A stretch of 64,000 bases of DNA from Pomacea canaliculata. Taxonomy: Eukaryota > Mollusca > Gastropoda > Architaenioglossa > Ampullariidae. Numbering within the stretch: the first letter of the stretch is position 1; each line of letters starts with the position of its first letter. The position numbers were made by a program, and so were the translations under genes. This document shows, one piece after another, positions 48,016 to 61,299 of this stretch. The stretch lies in contig NC_037597.1 of assembly GCF_003073045.1 (NCBI RefSeq), positions 28,759,927 to 28,823,926 on the forward strand, given 5' to 3'. The notes beneath the pieces were generated by a model, which was not told the origin of the DNA, made no database searches, and was given only the letters and a program-made list of their open reading frames with translations.

Positions 48016-49260
48016 CAGACACGCCACCACAGTCAGCAGTTGAAGCCGTTGTCGTCGTGCTCAGCCAGTTTTCATGGTTTGTCGAGTGGTGGCAGATGTC
48101 AGTCCCTTGTCATCTGAATGTTGAACGCATGACGCTGCTGTCATGAGATACGAACCAGGGTCGGACAGTTGTCGCGAGACGTCTATCGGCATGGAAACAG
48201 AGCCGGTCATCTCACGTCAGCTGGCCATAATGACGTCACAAGGTTACGTCAATTTCGTAAGATGATGCGACATGTTGCGTAGCCATCACTGAAGGTGTCG
48301 TGTGCACAACACGTGCAAGGCACGAGTCACGCGGAGAGAAAGACTTTCAGCAGTCTGCCTGTGCTATGGAAGTGAGGCCACATCCTACTGACAGGACAAA
48401 CCATTGTAATGATTGTGGGTAGCTAGGGATCTCTACACACTGCGAGTCCCAGCGAATGTCTGTCTTCTCCCCCTAGCGGCGACTAGTAGGTAGGTGGCAT
48501 ACTGGTGGCATATATACTTTCAACTCACTTTACCCAATGTTACAGGCGTCCTCAACATTCCAGCAGAAGATAATCCCTGATGTTTTTGTCTAGGTTGAAT
48601 TGAACACCACCCTGACTTTCCAGCAAAGTTGTTTTAACTGTTTTAGGAGTTAGCTCTAAGTCTTGACTATAGACCACTTTGAGCACAAATGATATTATAA
48701 TAATAATAATGTTTATTTCTATAGCGCTTTTTCCCACCATTAAAGGTGGGCTCAAAGCGCTTTACTAAAAGCAAAAAAACACACAAGCATAATAAGAATG
48801 GTTGCCGGTCTCAAAAGCAAAAAAAACAAAAACAAACAAAAACAAAAATAATGTATATAGCATATCTTTATTTTGATCAAGAAAATTCTTCCGCCCCTCC
48901 CTTTTCACTTCCCCAACCCCTTCTCTCTGTGCAACTACTTTTTATTTGTTCACTACAGTCATTCCACTGAGACATAGTGCATCCAGACAATATCTAGGTT
49001 AGGGTGTCAATAAATAATGACATTTTAGTACCCATGACAATGACTTTATTTCAGTTGATTCACGCCCATAACTGATATTGCTAGAGGAGGAAACTTAGTT
49101 AACACTGATAACTGTCTAAGCTTTTGATAAGCGGTTGCTGGAATAATCAGATTTGTTATCATTTCTCGACTTTCCCATACTTATGCACGTGCACTACAGC
49201 CACACAGAAAGGGAGAAGGGGGACCCAGAAGTAGGTACACAATACCAGTTAGGTCATGTT
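48016..49260. other. Intergenic stretch
   Basis: It holds the short dispersed repeat at 48700 and is otherwise without recognised genes. Promoter elements of the peripherin-like gene probably lie at its left end. Confidence 0.4.
48700..48765 (+). repeat. Short dispersed repeat with tagcgc motifs
   Basis: An aat microsatellite is followed by gtttatttctatagcgcttt and, after a small ccacc/ggtgg hairpin, gctcaaagcgctttac. This looks like the common short element also hinted at near 30000. Confidence 0.4.
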
Positions 49261-49264
49261 TAGT

Positions 49265-49500
49265 CTCAGATGCTTGAAATGTCCACCAACAACCTTGCAA
49301 CATTCTTTTAACCGGTCTCCAAATTTTCTCCTTCATCCTTGTCTATATGTCCCTCAAAAACAATTGAGTTAAGGGGAATATGGCAGCCAGTTAATGCTGC
49401 CCAGTCCAATGCTGTAGGAAAGTGATGTCAAGGTAGTTCCACACCATCAAATCAAAATGCAGGTAGAGCGGGGTGAGGGTCATGGAGAAGATACACCTTG
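49265..49500 (-). pseudogene. Degenerate mariner-type transposase, C-terminal fragment
   Basis: Read on the minus strand in shifting frames, pieces resemble the end of a DDE transposase of the mariner/Tc group: NYLDITFLQHWTGQ (compare the YLDxxFPxxWIGR block before the last catalytic Asp), then GHIDKDE and WENLE-like ENLETG...KNVARLLVDISS. Stops and frame breaks interrupt it. The assignment rests on remembered family patterns. Confidence 0.5.
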
Positions 49501-51532
49501 TTAAAACACTTTGGCAAAGTCAGCCCTGGTTGTGAGCTGCATTAACACTTTGCCTGACATGTTTGGGTAATTGTTACCATCCACATCTAGCCATGTGACA
49601 CCTTACTGGACAGTCTACACCACTTACAGACATCTGGCTTGACAGCCTACCTCACACAACACCTGGCTGGTTTAGGTTGGTTGTCACAGGATTATTCTAC
49701 GTCATACAATTATATGCCTGTTCCCAGGCTTCATCTGATGGTGTACCTACTTTTTTTGACAACCATATACAGTCCCTGCTGTTTACCTTTCTTGTATGGT
49801 TGACTGTTGGTTCGTTTCTAGTTTTTCATGTACAGTGCATTGACCTCACATCCACAGGGGAAGATGTGTTTTACAAACTACATTATTGTTAAAGGCTATT
49901 TAACATTGCTTGGAGCAGAGACTGTCAGATCTCATGAGGTGATGACCTGGGGTAATAGCAGAGTGGATATGATCAATAAGCATGGTGTCTCAACTTGTGA
50001 CTTTGTCTTGTCACTATTCAAGTCCCTGATGTTCTGTCATGTTCCTGGTTGTGATGTTTTATCTTGTTATTAAGTCCCTGTCCAGCTTGTTCTATAGTGT
50101 AGTCTTCTTACACTTTATATACAAAAATACGGGAAACATGCACATGAGCACACCAAACCTGGCAATACTTTTATTCCAGCCATTAAACATTTCCACAAAT
50201 TCTTCCAACAGTGATAACCATGTAAGCCATGAGCACACAAAAATCTAATTTGCATCAATTTACAAATCTTGTTACTAAGCTATCAACTCCAGATTAGCCC
50301 TTATTAATATAAGTGTAGGGCTCTGCTACGATAAAATTTGCAACAAGCAGTTTAAAAGTAAAATGAAAACCTAATCCCCAAATTGCACTCTGAGATAAAC
50401 AAGATTATATCTTAATCCATCAGATTAATACATTTTATAATTATAAATGATAACCTAATCCATCAGAATACATTTATAATTATAAATGATAAAATAATCC
50501 ATCAGATCAATATACTGTATTTTCCCCTGTACCCATTAGCTGTAGCAGGGGCCCCAGTTGTGGGCTGCATGTTACTGGTTATTTAGTAGAGGCTGCATGT
50601 TATTGTCGGTATATTACTATGCCTATCACTGGGAAATACTGTTGTGAGAGGGCTTACAATATATCAAGAAATCTGTTTCATGTATATATTTTAGTTATTG
50701 CAGGTATTGGGTGAGACAGGACTCCACTAGAGAGTGGTATGGAAAATAGTAAAAACTGTCAATAAATGGTAGATTCTCAAAATAAGAACTGACAGCCTGC
50801 AGTGATGTACATTTCCAGTAGAGTGAGCAGTACTTACAACTTATGTAGATGTACAAATGTACATGCAGAGCAGGGCTATTGATGTCTACAGTCAGGTACA
50901 CATTTCATGCGAAGTTCATTTTTATGAGTATTTGGGATTTTTTAGTATTTTGAATTTTCCACGCATTCTTTTAAAGATATAATTACTAATACAATTTTTT
51001 TTTAAACTGTCAATAGGCCCAGTCTACGGGGCCAGGAGATGGGCCATGGAATCGAGGGCTGGGAGATGGACTGTATCTGGCTCTTGCAGATGCCCTGGAG
51101 TACTTGAAGAGGGTTTTTTTGTGGTTTTGTGAGTTAGTTGGACGTGTTTGATTTTGTCCTGGAGTATGTTGTGGTCGCTCTTCCCCAGAGGCTGCACCAT
51201 TTTGTGTACCTCTGACGCTAAGAGGCAGTTAAATTTAGTTAATATCATTAAATGTATACAGACCTACTAAAGAGACAGAGTTGTTTTGTGAAGAAAAGAA
51301 CATGCAAATGTCCAGGCGTCTATGTCTACACCAGTATCTGTGATAGATGTACAAAAGATAGCAAAATGTTACAGCCACACATTTAGTATTCTCAGGGCTT
51401 AGAAACTACAGGATTATGACTTACACAAAACAAGTACATGTGCATGCATCCATTCACACACATCACTTCCTGTCTCCAGCAGCAAATGCCGCCTCCTAGA
51501 GAGTAAGTGCTTGGACTGAGATGAGACTACCA
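49501..51532. other. Non-coding stretch downstream of the sulfurtransferase gene
   Basis: The right end is probably the 3' UTR of the sulfurtransferase. A direct repeat of about 50 bp (aatccatcag...tttataattataaatgata) occurs twice at 50410-50505. A minus-strand frame at 51024-51248 has no recognisable motif. Confidence 0.4.
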
Positions 51533-54500
51533 TTAGTCTGTCACTATCTGATGGGGTTCTGCACGCTGGCTCCATTCTCGGAAGGCACCCTAGAAAAAAC
51601 AGGCAGGAAACATACACTTGTCCAAGACCGGTGTTATCACCTTTGGATATGTATGCATGTATGATGATGTGTTTTGCACTGTGTGAGAGCTAACGGCAGC
51701 ACGTGTATACATGAAACCCATGCAGGTGCTCAGGAGAGCTCATCACGCACATTTAAACGTGGAAGACTGTTGTGGCATTCCGAAGTAATCCTTGACAGAA
51801 GTAACACATCGGCGCTATGTGTACACTGGGAATCCAATAGCAGACCTTGCCTTACCTTGTCAAGGTGACTTTGTAACCAATTTCAATTCTGTATTTTATG
51901 CTTTATATAACTGTGTTTGGTGAATTTTATCTATACGTTTACCTAGAATTTTGGAAAGCAACTCTGTAACAAATTGTATGCAGCAAAACTGCCCCAATGT
52001 TTGTCACTGTAAGAGAAAACACTTTTTGTTCCTCTTCACAAGCACAGGCTATTTAAGTGATAAACCAGGAATTATAGAAGTTACCTGTTGTTTGTTTTGG
52101 GTTGTTTTTTTTTTTGGGGGGGGGAGAATCTGGATCATCTCAGCTTCCTCTAGCAGACATCTGAGAGCCATTGGACAGTGCCAAGTGCACTTTGTGTGAG
52201 CAGCAATACAATTCAGCTTGAATGATCCCCAGGGGGAATTCAAGACAGTGCTTGAACAAGCAATAATCTACACATGTACATGATATAAAAGAGATAATAT
52301 AAATGTACAAGTTGAAATAGTTGTCTCTTGCTCGCGCACACACACACACGTATTCCTAACAGCAGATACAGTTACCCCAGGCCACCTCAAGATGATGGCT
52401 AATAGAGTTTATCAAGTGATTGGCACGTGGAATGAATGAGTTCCAGAGACGATTGGTTCTGAATACAGGCATTGATTACCTACAGCCAGATTGCATGAGT
52501 GAGAACTCACATGCCAACACACAATCGGAAATAGAGAGGATGCATGATGCCTTCCTGAGGATTTGCTGATGACAAAAGGCTGCCATTTCCTTCTTCCTGG
52601 TTCCAGTGATCTTGGAACATATATTAACAAGGGAGACAAGAGTGTTCCCTAGAGAGAGGCTGTGGAACCAAGAGATGAAAGAAAAAGTGATGACACTTTC
52701 AATGAAGGATTGATAGAACTGAGTGAGGATTACAGAGCTGACAGAGAAAGATCTGAGTTTCCGTAGGAGGTACAGCTTCCCCACAGTTGGTGAGCAAACT
52801 CTATGAAGTGACTTTCAACCTATGGTATTCTGCTTATAAATCTGTGTAGATGCCTTTGTGGGGACCCTAGTGACTCCCTTCTATATGGTCATACACTGTG
52901 AAGTTCTTCTCCCACGTCACTACTGGTAAGTAGTATGTGATGGTGTGTTTCCCCCTGTGTGTGTGTAGATGGTGGAAGTAACTCCTAGTTCTAATACTCC
53001 AATTACACATGGACTAATTTGAATTTCATGGACTAGTTCCTTCATCCTGAACACTTTGTGATCCGGCATTAACTAAGTTGGCCAGATTTTACAATAAGCT
53101 TAAAACTGTCATAGATCTGTTGGTGTATAATTTGAGAATGAAGTAGCAACTGTGTACATAGCCACAAACTGATCTTAGATGTATCTGACATCTACAAAAG
53201 AACAGTGAATAGCATTTGACTGGATGGCTGTGTGGATGACAGTGTCATTGGCTGAAGAGAGTTAACGGTTGTTGGTGAAGCTGTTTTTGTAAGCAACCAC
53301 TTAGAAATGTGTTTATATATCAATATTTGGACAGTAGAGGTATAAGAATTATTGTGTATGAAAACAAAGCAAAGAGTTGAAAGGAAGATTACCTGTGAAC
53401 TAGTTATGTATAAGAGGTGATTTCTTCATAAATTATGACCAAATTTTGCTTATGTAAATTCTGTGTTATTGCTAACTTAATTAAGAAAAGAGAAAGAAGA
53501 AACACAAAATTTATTTTTGGGGGGCTGAAGCACAAGCAGATATTTGTTTTGTTGTGTGAAAAAACAGGTGTGGACATAGTGTATGCACTTGTGCTAGGTG
53601 AGTCCTTGATATAAGTGTAGCTCTGTGTTTGTTAAAAACAAATCTCCAATGACATGTACATCACTGATAATTGCCCATCATATTCTGCTTTTAATTGTAG
53701 TTTAGAAGCTGAAGATCTAGAATGATGTTATGAATGTCCATGGATACTCCTAATTAACACGTGGCTTCAGCTCTACCATTGGTCTTGATTTCTGTTTCAT
53801 TGCATAAATCTCATTTCTTTGTCCTCTCCTCATTTACGTTTACATTTAGCCTTTGACTATTGTCCTGGGTTAGCACTGATTTCAGATGATGAATCTGATA
53901 CTTATGAGATTTGTGTGCATATGGTAGCACAAAGCCTTGTTCATCTACCTTGATAGCCTTTTTGATAAATATCTTTGAAAAGTCTGGTGCTTTAATATTT
54001 AAACTTAACACGGTAGATATACACTATATCTTTACCCAATGAATGTCCTACCTACCTGACACACTGTAGACAGGCACCATCTCTGTACCAAGTCTATGTC
54101 CTACCTATCTCACATGGACATTGTAGACATTGTAGTCTCTGTACCAGCTATACGTCTTAACTGATACTTACATTGTAGACAGGCACCATCTCTTTACCCA
54201 GCAGATGAGCTGCAGCAGCTATGCCACAAGCAGTCATAGCTGTCTGACAGGTTGCCACCAGTGGTTTTCCCAGGTCAATATTTTCAGCATCAAACACTGC
54301 AACAATACAAACTTTATCAATTTGTAAAACAAAACTTACATTTTTTCCTACTCTTCTTATGATCCCATTACCTTTACTGCTGGCATGACCCAAACTTCCC
54401 CTTGGTCACCTCTAAACACCGCACCTTTTCTTTCGAATTCATCAGTTTGTGCATGCATAGGTACATATCTGTATAAAAGTATGTTGGTTGTGGGTCTCAT

Positions 54501-57500
54501 TTAAGACTTAAGCACATAGAAATTTTCCTATGGACCTATTAAAAAATCTCTTACCCACCCTGACATCCAAATATATACTGGCATCATTCTCACTCTGTCA
54601 CTCATTTACTCTCACACACATATTTAAGCACATAATTAACACATTAACCTGCCTACCCAACCCCCAAAAGTTAAAAGTAAAAACCTATCAGATAGATCTA
54701 GAAAGTTGCTTGACAGAACTAGAAATCTGTGGGTCAGAACTGAAGTGTATGGAATAAAACTAGAAATATATCAGGTGGCCAACAGTTACCATTCCATACT
54801 CTGTGTTATCAGCTGCAGTATCATGCACAACATACATAAGCAAAAGTACAACAGCAATAACGATGACTTCTGCAAAATGCTTCCTCTACATTTTTGAGCC
54901 TTTCAAAATCACAGTTTTCTCATCAATAATTAAGTTGCCCAAGAGCAACAATGTCTCCTAAATTATAAAGCTCAATAACATACACTTCTTCAGTTCTTGT
55001 GGAGGTTTGAAAGTTCCTTTATCCTCAAAGAGCGTAGAATATGGAATGTTGCATGCCCCAGGAATGTGGCCCCCTTTAACATAGAAAACAAAGCTGCATT
55101 ACGTCAGTGTCAAGGGCAAAGTAAGCAACAGCAAACTAGTGCTAAATGGATGATAAATGACATCAACACCAACAATGACACCAAAAGTCAGTGGGTATAT
55201 TGTACATGTACAGGGAGCTTCAACAACATGTTCATCTGTCGTGCAGCAAGTGTAAAAAGGACAGCACCATTGCTTTATTTTCAAGTTTTGTATGGCTGAT
55301 ACAAGTGACCAGTTGTTAGTGTTTTTGCTACCACCATGGCTGACACAAGCAATGACTGCTGAGTGGCAGTGGTCTCTAAGTGTTGCTGTATGAGACTGCA
55401 AGAAAGTGATGGCTGCATTCTGGAAACACTCTCGATGGTTGACATGTTGCAAGTTCTCACATGTTTTCATCATGATTACAGCTGCACAGTGTTTGACATG
55501 TTGCAAGTTGCTGCATGTTTATCTTGTATTAAAAGGTTTTGATGCAGGTCTGCCTGCATGCTTCAGCATCTCATTCCCAGTCCACATCATACAGCAAATG
55601 GGTCAGCTCTCAAAGTATGAACTATATACATATAGCCCATCATACAGCAAACATGCAAGCTGTCAAAGTATGAACTATATGCATGTAACAGGCTTGCATC
55701 TCCTATCATCCATGATCATGCGAAATAGACCAAAAGTATGCCAAAATATAGCAAAGTAGGCACTGTAAACTTGTTGCCTTATTATCCTACATTCTGTCTA
55801 AAAAGCTATATCTGTTGTGTCCAGATTGTTTTTGGTGCTACAATATTTTATTTTTAATGGTATACCAGTATTATTTTAATAATATGGCTTTTCTAATTGT
55901 ATCTTTCTGAATAAGCAATCTGAAACAAATATAGTCACCTGGCCAAATCTAAAAGAACACCGCACTCATTTTTCTATTTTTCTGTTGTTGCTCTTGCATC
56001 TGGTGCACCTGGCACCTGGTATACCTATCACCCGTCTACATTGTGACAGATGTTGCCAGTCATGTGCTTAATGGCACCTGGTATAAAGTCTACATTGTGA
56101 AAGAGGGAACTCTCCAGTCAAGTGCGTAGTAGGTTCAGCTTGGAGACAAAGACTGCAGGTTGTAAGCTTACTAGGGCCGGTGAAGGAAAAACTCCTTCTG
56201 CCCACTGAGCAGTGAATAAGGTTTATCTTCTACATGCCAAGCTCTAGCTTATGGTTCATCATCACTAAAGCATGAACCTTTACCTTTTGCCTTTCTCCTT
56301 TTACAGAGGTTTACCTGGTTGAAGGTCATCAGAAGTAAAGAAAACCTGTGGTGTCCTTGAGTCCACAACTTGTTCAGCTTTGCTGGTCAGGTTTTTCTGC
56401 ATATCCTCGAAGTGCCGCACTAGGCCAGAGATGTATGTGGACTGGAATGATTTTCTCTGGAACAAGAAAAAGCAAGAGCTAGATAAAGCTCAATTAGTTT
56501 ACCTGTGCCAGAAGCTTCAGTTCCAAAGAACTCCTCAGGCTCTCTTGCATCAGCAACTTGCCAGGACTTGGCCTTAAGGTTGTGTGCCATGGCCTCAAAG
56601 TCTCGTACAAGTTGTGCATTAAAGGAAGGATTAAAATTGGACCGCTGCAACACAGATTAACAAATATAGCAATATGATTTCCCATCATGATGTACAGATC
56701 TCTCACATTCTATAGTATTCTCTTCTAGACTTACTTAGCAAAACCCTAATTCTATTCTGCCACTAGATCTTTGTTTCTGATTATTAGCCTTGAACTTGAG
56801 ATATCTCTGCCCTTCCATTGAAAACGTGATGATAAACTAAGCTAAAGGCCCAACGACATCAGACAATAAGTTGTGTATGAAATGTAGCCACAAACTAGAA
56901 TGTGAAGTTGTGTATGAAATGTAGCCACAAACTAGAATGTGAGGCAAAGTAACAGGCATAAGATTAAACTGTAAAAACAACTGCTTCACTCACCTCAACT
57001 TTAGGTACTTCTACAGTCACATCATAGCCATCAAGTAGCCATTTTCTAAACCCTCCATCTAGTACTGACACCTTTTCATGGCCAAACAACTGAAATAAAT
57101 ACAGACAGGTGTGACAAGAATCCTTGGCTTTTCTCCCAAAGTTGCATTCTTCCTACACACAGCTGATTTCTAGCATATAGTATGGTAAGGCTTTTGTCAT
57201 GATCAGTAAGACAGTATGTCACTGCAGTAATTCTCTGTGATATTTAAATGTTTATGAACATATATATATATATTTATCTTGAGTTTTACACACTTCTTGC
57301 ACATGGTATGGTAATGCTTTTATCATGATCAGCAAGACAATATGTCACCGTGGAAAGTCTCTGTGGTATATATATCATGTATGCTACTGGCTCCTCGCAT
57401 ACAGTAATTAATGTTTCTATCAGAGTCAGTTAGTCTGACTACATTCTATGGTATTCATAGCCTTTAAGACTGATTACATTAAGACTGATTAATTGCTGGT

Positions 57501-60123
57501 ATTCATAGTCTATGAGACAATCAGATTAGAGACTATGGTATTGATAACTACTGGTTACCCTCTATGGTATTCAGAGTGTGATTACAGTCTTTGGTATTTA
57601 TAGTCCATAAAAAGTCTGATTATGGTATTATTCAGTCTTGTTACAGTCCATGTGTCCATAAGACAATCTGATTATACTACTATTTATAGTCAATAAGACA
57701 TTCTGATTACACTCAATGGCAGGGCTTCTGCTTACGCAAAAAAATTGCGTACAGTACGCATTAAAGTTCGGAGGACCCCTTCAATTTTCGTCAATGGGGT
57801 CCCAGGGGACCCCTTCAAATTTGGGCGAAGGACAGATACAAAATTGGGTAAGTGTAGTGTCTGACATCGTAGCCCAATCTATTGTTGTCGTCTGCTGCAA
57901 AGTGAGAGTAACTTCCCTTGCACTGAGATTTTTCCCTTACCGGGAAGAGTTTCATTAACCTATTTCCAAGATGTCGTTGACAGCGTGGTTAAAATCATCG
58001 TATCAGAAGCGGAAAGAAAGTGACCACTAGTGAGCATAAGCTCATCACAAATGCTTGCACACAAGCAAAAATGTAAAGGTCGTCCCATGAGCTTTTTCAG
58101 ATTGTTAGAGAGTGAGGTGTTAGAGACTCACTTTTCTCAAAGCCAGCTGAAAGTGAGGGCAATGCCCATCTCATCTCCCTCATTGCCTTACCTTCCCCAG
58201 CCCTCTTTGGAGTCAGCACTTATTCCAACCAGCTGGGTTGACTGGTGAGAATGGACTGTGCTACACAGGTATCAAAGCAGCACACCTTTCTGTTTGAGTG
58301 CCAGCACTTTAACCACTCGGCTATTTGCTCCCCCAGACACACACATACACACATGTACATGTGCACAAATGGGTTAGTGCAAATAGCTCATACCCGAAAA
58401 AGCCACCATGTTTTGAGAGCAAAGGCTGTGTTGGACCTATCATAGGTCACAACATGTGTGTTGTTACAAATCCCAAGACCTTCCACGTAATCCTGGAATC
58501 GGTTGGAATCTGGTATGGGATACTTGTGGAGTGATGTTGGAGAGGCTGGACACAAGCCATGAAGACTGAAGTAAACTGCCTCAGGAATGTGGGATCTATA
58601 AATAGACATAAAGAACAGCGTTTATGGGATGCTAGATGCATGAAGGAGTATAAGTACAGCATTACTGATGTGACATAAATTATGGCATGTGTTAAACGTA
58701 ATATGCCACAAGCTATTAGACTGAAATGCTGATTGTCACTGAGGATTCGCAAACACCGCCAGAATATGTCCGACGAACTTTAGAGAAACTAAAAGTTTGA
58801 GGTAGTACAAGCTTTAAGAGTCAGGCATAGAGAAATAGCTGTTTAGTACCAAACAGAAAACTGAACAGAACAATTACTGCTCCAGCCATCAGGTAAGCAC
58901 AAAAGTCTGTTACCTGTGTCAAGTGGCACAAATAATATATAGTCACACTAAACTTTGTCATGCAGTCAGGTGTGTAATGCCACACCACACAAAACATTAT
59001 CATTGACAGTGCCAGATATGCAACCCCAACAGAGAATACTTGGTGCAGCATGACTAAAAATATATTTGCATCAGCCATATTTCTAATTCAATGTCTCAAG
59101 TTATCCCCTTAACTTACCCTTATTTACAACTTTTAGAAGCTATTCACTATTCTTTTCCCTTACAAATAAAAATTCTCTAACGCCTTCACTAGAAATGGGA
59201 AGTAAAGATAACTCAGCAGTACTTCTTTTTTCACAAATAGGAGCAGACTTCGAAAATTGGAAGATAATCCACAGTTTTGGAGTTTATATCACAGCCTTAC
59301 TATGGCATGACTAAAAGCATCTTGGGATGTATGGCTACTTTATAGGCTGCATACCTATAGATGATTAACTGTAAGAGCTATAAACTTTTAATTGATTCTG
59401 AGTATTTCAGGCAGTTATTCCGAAACCAGAAGATCGTGTCCACAGATATGTTATCTGACGCCATTACACTGTGCATTATCAAATATTCCTTCTGCATAAT
59501 CCCTTTGCTGTCTCACTCATTATTTACTCACTAATTAGCTCTCCTTGCAAATGGCAGGCAACACAAAGTTTCAATCACTGCAGATATATTGACCTGAAAA
59601 TACATAACTAGAGACCTGAAAATACATAAGTAGTGATCTGAATATACATAACTACACACTGATTTGAAGATGCATAACTATAAAGCAATGGCAGCTTCCC
59701 CCTAAAAAATATTGTGTTGCTTAGTCATTCACTATTAGCATAGAGTTTGTAACCCCCACCCCAAAACACACACACACAAAAGCCAAACATCTTCCTATGC
59801 CACTGTAAAGAGACCTAAGATATTTAACCAGATACATAAAATACACCTGAAAATATATAAAATAAACCTGAAGGTACATAAGTAGTGAACTTAATATGCA
59901 TAAGCAGTGACCTGAAGATACATGACTAAAGACCAGACCGCTTGGGGATCTGGATAAGTCCTTACTCCATGTAGAACTCTTTGTATCCATCCACCTGAGG
60001 ATCAGGTGAGGCAGAGGCATCCAGCACTCGAAGAGGTCGTTTCTTGGAACCTGCTGTCAGTGCCAGTAGTTGGTCACGTAGCCAGTGAGTGGTCACCAGT
60101 GTCCCCAGACGTGCTATGGTCAT
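51533..60123 (-). CDS. MPST: 3-mercaptopyruvate/thiosulfate sulfurtransferase with mutually exclusive exons 4 and 5
   Basis: Minus-strand exons: 60123-59966, 58595-58394, 57089-56994, 56644-56503 (4) or 56456-56315 (5), 55073-54984, 54296-54172, 51589-51533. With one of exons 4/5 the frame is continuous and gives 289 residues (human MPST 297). The enzyme moves sulfane sulfur from a donor to an active-site Cys and then to an acceptor. Domain 1 has HIPEAVYF and HVVTYDRSN (Asp where an active rhodanese has Cys), then TWWLFRLFGHEKVSVLDGGF. Domain 2 has the exon 4/5 segment with Arg186 (matching human substrate-binding Arg188), GHIPGACNIPY, KPLVATC with catalytic Cys246, and the tail GAFREWSQRAEP. 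The active loop CQTAMT differs from CGSGVT (MPST) and CRKGVT (TST), so the preferred donor is uncertain. The start MTIARLGTLV lacks an obvious targeting peptide; an upstream exon is possible. Confidence 0.9.
56315..56456 (-). CDS. MPST: Sulfurtransferase alternative exon 5
   Basis: A 142-nt exon with the same phases as exon 4, acceptor gttccag and donor accag|gtaaac. It encodes 47 residues starting RKSFQSTYISGLVRHFEDMQ and containing EQVVDSRTPQVFF. About 18 of 47 residues equal exon 4, so it is an old tandem duplicate. Including both exons shifts the frame and soon meets a stop. Confidence 0.82.
56503..56644 (-). CDS. MPST: Sulfurtransferase alternative exon 4
   Basis: A 142-nt exon, phase 0 in and phase 1 out, acceptor gttgcag and donor cacag|gtaaac. 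It encodes 47 residues starting RSNFNPSFNAQLVRDFEAMA and containing WQVADAREPEEFFG. It supplies the beginning of the catalytic domain, including the Arg of the DAR motif. Confidence 0.85.
57720..57960 (+). other. Possible dispersed repeat in a sulfurtransferase intron
   Basis: Contains acgcaaaaaaattgcgtaca, a small inverted repeat, and the duplicated phrase gaccccttcaa around ggggtcccaggggacccc. An 80-residue frame crosses it without a known motif. It may be an element end. Confidence 0.25.
58150..58338 (-). mobile_element. tRNA-derived SINE
   Basis: On the minus strand the head reads gagcaaatagccgagtggtt + aaagtgctggc, like the A-box half of a tRNA-Leu/Ser, followed after about 35 bp by a weak B box (gctttgatacctg). 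The body runs on to ggcattgccct. Boundaries are approximate. It lies just upstream of sulfurtransferase exon 2's donor side, in an intron. Confidence 0.6.
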
Positions 60124-61290
60124 TTCTGCTGAAGCTTTTTGGTGTACTTGTTTCTAATAAGCACTGTCATGCAAAAAGTTTCAAAATGAATGCCTAGATA
60201 GAGATAACTGATGCTGAGAAAACATGATTGAATGCTATGACTATAAAACAGAATTGGTGTGATACAATGAAAAATATAATACTAACAGATGATGGTTGTT
60301 TTAATCAGCCACAGCTTGGCGAAATATGCAGTGCCACTCCACTAGTCCTAGCTATGGCCAAAAACACTTATGCGTTGGTTTGCCATAAAATCTTTAGCAA
60401 GCAAATGTTTCTTCTCATCGCAAAACTAAGCCGCCAAAGGTGTAACTAGTACAAGGTGTTGCTGGACAGGAAGGCCCTTAGTAATGCTACCACACGTTCC
60501 CAGACACCCCTCCCTCACATTTTCCTCTGCGCCATGCATAAACGAACATACATGCACACTTCTAAATGCATTCGTGAATGTAAAACGCTGGTTACCCGTG
60601 TGAGGTGAACATTGCCTGACCTCTGTATACAAGTTCACAACGTGCCACAACAGGGGCTGTGCGCATGCGTGTGGGTCACTTGAGGTCACAGCACGGTTCC
60701 TGTCATTGTGCGACAATTGGCTTCTCGATCGTCTCTTAGCACACTCGGTGAGTCGCTCTCCTTCGTGGCATACAAACGGTTGATCAAAACGGCGAAAACA
60801 GTTGCTACACTTACAAAATTACACCGCCATACAATCCCCCACACGATCCTCGTGGAAACAAATCACATTCTCTTCCTTCCCCATTGCGTGTGTGTGTGTA
60901 CCCACGCACATGTGTATCTGTGTCGGTGTGTGTGTGTTGTGTGTTACAGAGAGAGAGAGACCTGCACATTTCGCTGGCTATAAACCTAACATTCATTCCC
61001 CTGGAGTGGACTGTCGACGAGCGACTACTCAAGGGAGAGAAGCTTTTGATCGTTGTTTGGAGTTTATCTCCCTTGGTACACGCTGTCTGTGGCGGCCTCA
61101 ATAATGTGATACCAAAATATATTGAACTATAACGCTGTTACGTGAGCAATTACATACCACCAATAAACTAACACACCATGCACTTGGTACACGCTATCTG
61201 TGGCGACCTCATTAACAATGTGATACCAAAATATATTGAACTTTAACGCTGTGAAGATGTTTGATGTCATTGTCTATGTTTGACCTGTAA
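60124..61290. other. Upstream flank of the sulfurtransferase gene
   Basis: The region likely contains the promoter and any 5' UTR exon, not located. A block of about 70 bp (ttggtacacgctgtctgtgg...atattgaacta) is duplicated at 61072-61140 and 61180-61250. A GT/GA microsatellite lies at 60888-60960. Confidence 0.4.
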
Positions 61291-61299
61291 ATGTCACAT

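Noticed and set aside
51024-51248. 74-residue minus-strand frame after an acceptor-like tcttag
   Set aside because: The sulfurtransferase already ends properly at 51533 with the family's GAFREW-type tail, so this is more likely 3' UTR or chance.
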